A stretch of DNA of 30,006 bases, from contig DCVK01000032.1 of NCBI GenBank assembly GCA_002335385.1, forward strand, positions 16,595 through 46,600. Direction: 5' to 3'. Position 1 is the stretch's first letter. The number at the start of each line of letters is the position of its first letter. Positions 26,061-30,006 of this stretch are shown here, piece by piece. The position numbers were made by a program, and so were the translations under genes. The notes below the pieces were generated by a model. It was given only the letters and a program-made list of their open reading frames with translations. It searched no databases and was not told the origin of the DNA. Source of the stretch: Candidatus Aminicenantes bacterium UBA2190 (GTDB taxonomy: Bacteria > Acidobacteriota > Aminicenantia > UBA2199).

Positions 26061-28934
26061 GGAACTAAGCGCGAAGTTGGCGGTGACGGTCATGTCGGCG
26101 GTGACATTGGAGATGGTCAGCGGGTTGTCGGTGCTCGTAAGGCTGCCGGTCCAGTTCACGAAGCCGTAGCCGGCCAGGGCATTGGCCGTCACCGGCGAGG
26201 AGGATCCGCCACGGAACACTGTCTGCGGAGTGGCCCCGCTGAGCGTTCCCCCGAAGCCCGCGGTGAAGGTGACCTGATAGGCTTCCAGTTCGAAGGCGCC
26301 GATGTCGATCCCGGCCCCCTGCGGCCGGCTCACCCCGCGCTGGTCGGTGGCGGGGGCGCCGGTGGCGGTCCCCGCATCCAGGGCGCTGCTGCCAGCGGGC
26401 AGGGCATGGGTCTGGGTAGATCCCCCGTTGTCGGCCAGCGGCCCGAGGTCGGGATTGGTGCCGATGTTGCCGGTCCCGCTAAAGCCCCCCTGGACGACGC
26501 AATAGGTCACCGTCGGCGTGCCTCCCGAGATCTCCGGAGTGGCGGCGTCCCACAAGATGCAGTTGGTCACCGTCAGGTTACCGATGCCATGATGGTACAG
26601 GCCGTTGCCGTTGCTGGCGGCTGTGTTGCCGGAAAACGTGCAGTTGGTCAGTACTGGGCTGCCGTTGATGTTGTACATGCCGCCGCCAAGGTCGGTTGTG
26701 TTGCCGGAAAACGTGCAGTTGGCCAGCGTGGGGCTGCCGCCGCCACTGTACATGCCCCCGCCGTTGTTGGTGGCTGTGTTGCCGGAAAACGTGCAGTTTT
26801 TCACCATGGGGTTGCCGCTGTCGTTGAACATGCCGCCGCCGTATACGGCGGCCAAGTTGCCGGAAAACGTGCAGTCGGTCGCCGTGAGGTTGCTGAAATC
26901 GCTGCGCATGCCGCCGCCGTAGTTGGCTCTGTTGCCGGAAAACGCGCAGCGCGTCAGCGTGGGGCTGCCGTGGTCGTTGAACATGCCGCCGCCGGTGTGG
27001 CGGGCCGAGTTGCCGGAAAAAGTACAATCGAGCAGCGTGGGGCTGCTGAAATGGATGTAAATCCCGCCGCCATATCCAGATTCTTGGGCATAACCCGCGG
27101 TGACGGTGAACCCGTCCAGGGTGGCGCCGTTCGCGCCGGTGACCACGTGCTCGCTGTTGCTGGCGTTTCCGGTCACGGTCGTGAGGTCGGTGATGACGGG
27201 GGTCTGGCTGTCGTTGCTGTCGATGTCCCCGCTCAGGACGGTGAGGTTTGCCGCCGGGTCGCGCTGGTCGCGCGCGCTCTCGCCGCCGACAAAGCCGCCG
27301 TAGAGGGCCACGCCGTCTTTTAACTGGAATGTGGCGTCGCGGTCGACTGCATTCATGGTGGGCTTGTAGAGCCCTGCGGCCAGCCAGAACTCGGTGCCGA
27401 TGCTTGCCAATGGCAGATGGGTGATGAACTCCGCGTTGCCGAAGGCGTTTTCCCAACTCGTGCCGTTCTTCGTCCCTGCCCCGCTCGGGGTGACGTGCCA
27501 ATATACGGGACTGCGCTCAAATGATCCGATGTCGATCCCGGCCCCCTGAGGCCGGCTCACCCCGCGCTGGTCGGTTGCGGGGGCGCCGGTGCCGGTCCCC
27601 GCGTCCAGGGCGCTGCTGCCAGCGGGCAGGGCATGGGTCTGGGTAGCTCCCCCGTTGGCGGCCAGCGGCCCGAGGTCGGGATTGGTGCCGATGTTGCCGG
27701 TCCCGGAAAAGCCCCCCTGGACGACGCAATAGGTCACCGTCGGCGTGCCTCCCGAGATCTCCGGAGTGGCAGCGTCCCACAGGATGCAGTTGGTCAGCAC
27801 GGGGCTGCCGGAATTCGTATAAACGCCGAGGCCCGTTGTGGCCGTATTGCCCGAAAACGTGCAATTGGTCACCGCCGGGCTGCTGCTGGCATCGTTGTAC
27901 ATGCCTCCGCCTTCGTTGACGGCTGCGTTGCCGGAGAATGTGCAGTTGGTCACGATTGGGCTGCTGCCATTGTTCCACATGCCGCCGCCGCCATTTCCCA
28001 CGCTATTGCTTGAAAAGGTGCAGTGGGTCACCGTTACGCTGCTGCCGCTGCTGTTGTATATGCCGCCGCCTCCTGAGTTGGCTGAGTTGCCAGAAATGGT
28101 GCAATGGGTCACCGTAGCTCCGCTGCCGGATTTGTTGAATATGCCGCCGCCGTTTACGGCGGCTTTGTTGCCCGAGAAGGTGCAGTTTGTCACCATGGGA
28201 GACATACTGCTGTCGTTGCACATGCCGCCGCCGATGACGGAAGCGGAATTGCCGGTAAACGTGCAGCCCGTCACCGTCGGGTTGCTGCTGTATATGTTGA
28301 ACATGCCGCCGCCTTGCATCGCATGGTTTCCCGCAAAGGTGCAGTGGGTCACCATGGGGCTGCTGCTGCCGTTAAACATGCCGCCACCCATATAATAGGG
28401 ATAGCTGCTTCCATTGTCGGCATACCCCGCGGTGATGGTGAACCCGTCCAGGGTGGCGCCGGTCGTGCCCTTGACGACGTTATGGCTGTTGCTGGTGTTG
28501 CCGGTCACGGTCGCGATGTCGGTGATGACGGGGGTCTGGCTGTCGTTGCTGTCGATGTCCCCGGAAAGTATGGTCACATTCGCAACCCAGTTGCGCTGGG
28601 TCAGGAGCGTCTCGATGCCGGCAAAGCCGCCGTAGAGGGCTACTCCGTCTTTCAGCTGGAAGGCGGCGGTGCGGTCAGTTGTATTCATGGTGGGCTTGTA
28701 GACCCCCGCCGCGATCCAGAACTCGTCCCCGCTGGAGGCGAGCGGCAGGTTGGTGATGAACTCCGCGTTGCCGCAGGCGTTCTCCCAGCTGCTGCCGTCT
28801 TTTGTCCCGGCCCCGCTCGGGGTGACGTACTTCACCGCCGCCTCGATGTCGGCAAAAAAAACGCAAAACAACACCAGCGGCAGAACGAAATGTGCAAGCT
28901 GCGCTGCCAGCAAACTCTTCTTAAATCCTTTCAT
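24525..28934 (-). CDS. Secreted right-handed beta-helix protein with SGNH-like tail (1469 aa)
   Basis: The start at 28934 has AAGGAGGG in front and a signal peptide (about 1-32, hydrophobic FVLPLVLFCVFFADIEA). Residues 35-473 and 478-882 are two tandem halves. Each has a leading YVTPSGAGTKxGxSWENA motif (as in polymorphic outer-membrane and choice-of-anchor Q proteins), then parallel beta-helix turns of the form GGGMYN..SSP.VTNCTFSGN.A, and a closing segment DQRGVSRPQGAGIDIG(S/A)FE. Residues 886-956 are an InlB/bacterial-repeat domain (VTFTAGFGGTLSG...GYGFVNWTG...MTVTANF). An Ig-like repeat (958-1035), domain A (1039-1137), domain B (1140-1236) and the SGNH-like tail (1239-1469) follow. It lies 51 nt behind the stop of the gene at 28986, so the two are probably one transcript. 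Function is unknown; beta-helix heads often bind or cleave polysaccharide. Confidence 0.9.
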   Translation of the reverse strand: MKGFKKSLLAAQLAHFVLPLVLFCVFFADIEAAVKYVTPSGAGTKDGSSWENACGNAEFITNLPLASSGDEFWIAAGVYKPTMNTTDRTAAFQLKDGVALYGGFAGIETLLTQRNWVANVTILSGDIDSNDSQTPVITDIATVTGNTSNSHNVVKGTTGATLDGFTITAGYADNGSSYPYYMGGGMFNGSSSPMVTHCTFAGNHAMQGGGMFNIYSSNPTVTGCTFTGNSASVIGGGMCNDSSMSPMVTNCTFSGNKAAVNGGGIFNKSGSGATVTHCTISGNSANSGGGGIYNSSGSSVTVTHCTFSSNSVGNGGGGMWNNGSSPIVTNCTFSGNAAVNEGGGMYNDASSSPAVTNCTFSGNTATTGLGVYTNSGSPVLTNCILWDAATPEISGGTPTVTYCVVQGGFSGTGNIGTNPDLGPLAANGGATQTHALPAGSSALDAGTGTGAPATDQRGVSRPQGAGIDIGSFERSPVYWHVTPSGAGTKNGTSWENAFGNAEFITHLPLASIGTEFWLAAGLYKPTMNAVDRDATFQLKDGVALYGGFVGGESARDQRDPAANLTVLSGDIDSNDSQTPVITDLTTVTGNASNSEHVVTGANGATLDGFTVTAGYAQESGYGGGIYIHFSSPTLLDCTFSGNSARHTGGGMFNDHGSPTLTRCAFSGNRANYGGGMRSDFSNLTATDCTFSGNLAAVYGGGMFNDSGNPMVKNCTFSGNTATNNGGGMYSGGGSPTLANCTFSGNTTDLGGGMYNINGSPVLTNCTFSGNTAASNGNGLYHHGIGNLTVTNCILWDAATPEISGGTPTVTYCVVQGGFSGTGNIGTNPDLGPLADNGGSTQTHALPAGSSALDAGTATGAPATDQRGVSRPQGAGIDIGAFELEAYQVTFTAGFGGTLSGATPQTVFRGGSSSPVTANALAGYGFVNWTGSLTSTDNPLTISNVTADMTVTANFALSSLIVSGTVLFNSSPLSSVVMSGLPGNPVTDGSGFYTSAVDYDWSGTVTPTLAGYLFTPASRSYSNVTSDQTDQDYSAVLAPALQLTAPNGWEHWTLGSTKTITWNAINYTGTVRLVLFKNGVRFGNIVANVPASAGSYSWTVGQTYDSGMAPEGSDYRLYLRSTDGTIIDPSDYRLGLIDPAQLQLTSPNGGENWELGTTQNITWNANGYAGTVRLILFQKAAKIGQIVGSLPADQGSYAWTVGTHQAGVAPAGMLYSIRVLAGDGSQDDYSDGPLTLVENDALIVDHQHTTLSTIPSQWLDQASRETLLVLSAGGNDAMTLGLRLLGDRDSRLATAGSSNSLGLALNEGSWLPQGAALDLQEWQWAIEKAILESQATVAIARPDEQALLAGKLNAESYLQVMSELANRLPGIKLVCATVGMDEPNDILAKFNRQVRESVLRNRGILLDVADIESWSGGEQKLVKEVPVRHPANRMSQGMQSQGNLADQGVAMWWLLARLSGWPGPEPEMAE
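26289..27503 (-). repeat. Beta-helix half 2 of a tandem duplication
   Basis: This encodes residues 478-882. Its 3' part (about 26301-26575) is nearly identical to 27528-27800, offset 1227. It has fewer beta-helix turns than half 1, each about 63-66 bp with the plus-strand word TTGCCGGAAAACGTGCAGTT. Confidence 0.85.
27516..28832 (-). repeat. Beta-helix half 1 of a tandem duplication
   Basis: This encodes residues 35-473. The opening and closing blocks are strongly conserved against half 2 (TILSGDIDSNDSQTPVITD against TVLSGDIDSNDSQTPVITD), while the helical turns in the middle have diverged and differ in number. Confidence 0.85.
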
Positions 28935-28985
28935 GGTCCCTCCTTAGGCAACTTGACTACGTTGTTGCTGGTCAACTGCTGATGC

Positions 28986-30006
28986 TCACTCCTCCCAGCC
29001 GGCCAGGCGGGCCAGCAGCCACCACGCGGCAGCACCCTGGCTGGCCAGGTTCCCTTGGCTCTCCATGCCCTGGCTCATCCGGTTGGCCGGGTGGCGGACC
29101 GGCACTTCCTTCACCAGCTGCTGATCGCCGCCCGACCAGCTCTCGATGTCGGCGGCGTCCAGCAGCGTGCCCTTGTTCCGTAGCACCGACTCCCGCACCT
29201 GGCGGTTGAACTTGGCCGGGATATCGTTCGGCTCGTCCATGCCCACCGTCGAGCAGGCCAGCTTGACACCGGGCAGTCGCCCGGACAGCTCATTCACGAC
29301 CGACAAGTAGATTTCGGCGTTCAGCCTGTTGGCCAGAAGCGCCCCCTCGTCGGGCCGGATCACCGCCACCGTGGCTTGGCTGTCCAATATGGCCTTCTCC
29401 AGGCTCCAGCGCCACTCCTGCGGATCGAGCGCCGCACCTTGCGGCAGCCAGCTCCCTTCCTGCGCCACCAGCCCCGGCTCATTGGGCGATGCAACCGGAG
29501 CCAGCCGGGCGTCTTTGCTCCCCAGCAGCCTCAGCCCCAGGGTGACCGGGTCATCGCCCTGGGCGCTCAGCACCAGCAGCCTGTGCCGCTTCGCCTGTTC
29601 CAGCCACTCGGCGGGGATGACGTTCATGACCGTGTGGTGATGGTCGACCACCAGGGCGTCAGACTCGATCAGGGTCAGCGGGCCGTCGCTGAAGTCGTCC
29701 TGCGAGCCGTCCCCGGCCAGCAGGCGGATGGAGTACAGGATGCCCGCCGGAGCCGTGCCGGCCTGGTGCGTGCCTACGGTCCAGGCGTAGCTGCCCTGAT
29801 CGGCCGGCAGGTTGGCCGCGATCTGCCCCACCTTGGCCGCCTTCTGGAACAGGATCAGGCGCACGGTGCCGGAGTAGCCGTTGGCGTTCCAGGTGATGTT
29901 CTGGGTCGTGCCCAGCTCCCAGCTCTCGCCGCCGTTGGGCGATGTCATCTCCAGCTGCGCCGGCTCGATCAGCCCCAGCCGGTAGTCGCTGGGATCGATA
30001 ATGGTG
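28986..30006 (-). CDS. Fifth SGNH-like-tail protein, 5' end off window
   Basis: The reading frame runs from the right edge to a TGA at 28986. An ATG at 29948 is internal: upstream codons read IEPAQLE, exactly as in the other proteins, so the true start lies beyond 30006. Visible are the end of domain A (DPSDYRLGLIEP), domain B (SPNGGESWELGTTQNITWNANGYSG...) and a complete SGNH-like domain with SAQGDD, LLDAADIESW, VRHP and WWLLARLAGWEE. Domain B and the first half of the SGNH-like part are nearly identical to the gene at 13690, while IPAEWLEQAK and LRNKGTLLDA follow the gene at 17675. The head domain is unknown. The gene stops 51 nt before the beta-helix gene and is probably its upstream operon partner. 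Confidence 0.88.
   Translation of the reverse strand, partial: TIIDPSDYRLGLIEPAQLEMTSPNGGESWELGTTQNITWNANGYSGTVRLILFQKAAKVGQIAANLPADQGSYAWTVGTHQAGTAPAGILYSIRLLAGDGSQDDFSDGPLTLIESDALVVDHHHTVMNVIPAEWLEQAKRHRLLVLSAQGDDPVTLGLRLLGSKDARLAPVASPNEPGLVAQEGSWLPQGAALDPQEWRWSLEKAILDSQATVAVIRPDEGALLANRLNAEIYLSVVNELSGRLPGVKLACSTVGMDEPNDIPAKFNRQVRESVLRNKGTLLDAADIESWSGGDQQLVKEVPVRHPANRMSQGMESQGNLASQGAAAWWLLARLAGWEE

Noticed and set aside
26560..28400. Regular 63-66 bp repeats that could suggest a CRISPR or VNTR array
   Set aside because: They lie in frame inside the beta-helix gene and encode its helix turns. The intervening sequence is not spacer-like.
28935..28985. TTGAC...GTCAA inverted repeat as a terminator between the last two genes
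   Set aside because: The stem is 5 bp with a 13-nt loop and no U-tract, which is too weak. The short gap fits co-transcription better.

Overview
The window is GC-rich. It is dominated by very long genes for secreted, repeat-built proteins, almost all on the minus strand. The mix of GloVer propeller repeats, SBBP repeats, many SPNGGE-type beta-sandwich repeats and SGNH-like tails recalls Acidobacteriota-related lineages such as Candidatus Aminicenantes. This is inference from protein style only: there is no rRNA or other phylogenetic marker here. No LPXTG, PEP-CTERM or type IX sorting tail is visible, and each large protein starts with a Sec-type signal peptide.

Layout. Positions 1-3600 hold small genes: a secreted protein running off the left edge (minus), a VOC/glyoxalase-fold protein (minus), an 8-cysteine secreted protein (plus), a 164-bp noncoding inverted-repeat element, a 66-aa hypothetical (plus) and a secreted pentapeptide-like repeat protein (minus). 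A decayed TPR-like relic follows at about 3690-3985. From 3972 to the right edge there are six large secreted proteins and one small membrane protein. In coordinate order they are: GloVer propeller protein 1 (3972-7232), a GH123/DUF4091-like protein (7497-10046), an SBBP propeller protein (10167-13559), GloVer propeller protein 2 (13690-16668), the membrane protein (17072-17587, plus), a 2103-aa LamG/PPC/carboxypeptidase-regulatory-like protein (17675-23986), a right-handed beta-helix protein (24525-28934) and a further protein cut by the right edge (28986-30006).

How they fit together. Seven of these proteins share one C-terminal chassis behind unrelated N-terminal heads. Its core is two tandem sandwich domains, called here A (SPNGWEHWTLG...LFKNGVRFGNI) and B (SPNGGESWELG...LFQKAAKVGQI). 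In five proteins A-B is followed by a roughly 230-aa SGNH-hydrolase-like domain ending in WWLLAR(L/M)xGW. The heads are beta-propellers, a beta-helix, a LamG multidomain head and a glycosidase-like domain. The DNA encoding the tails is mosaic between genes: blocks of over 100 bp are identical between one pair while adjacent blocks match a different gene. One tail has moved together with the 3' end of the neighbouring convergent gene. The locus therefore looks like a family of swappable heads on a shared tail that is being shuffled by recombination or gene conversion. The function of the tail (surface retention, enzyme or scaffold) cannot be read from the sequence.

Sigma70-like promoters with 16-17 bp spacers can be seen in front of several genes. 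No tRNA, rRNA, CRISPR array or transposase gene was found.
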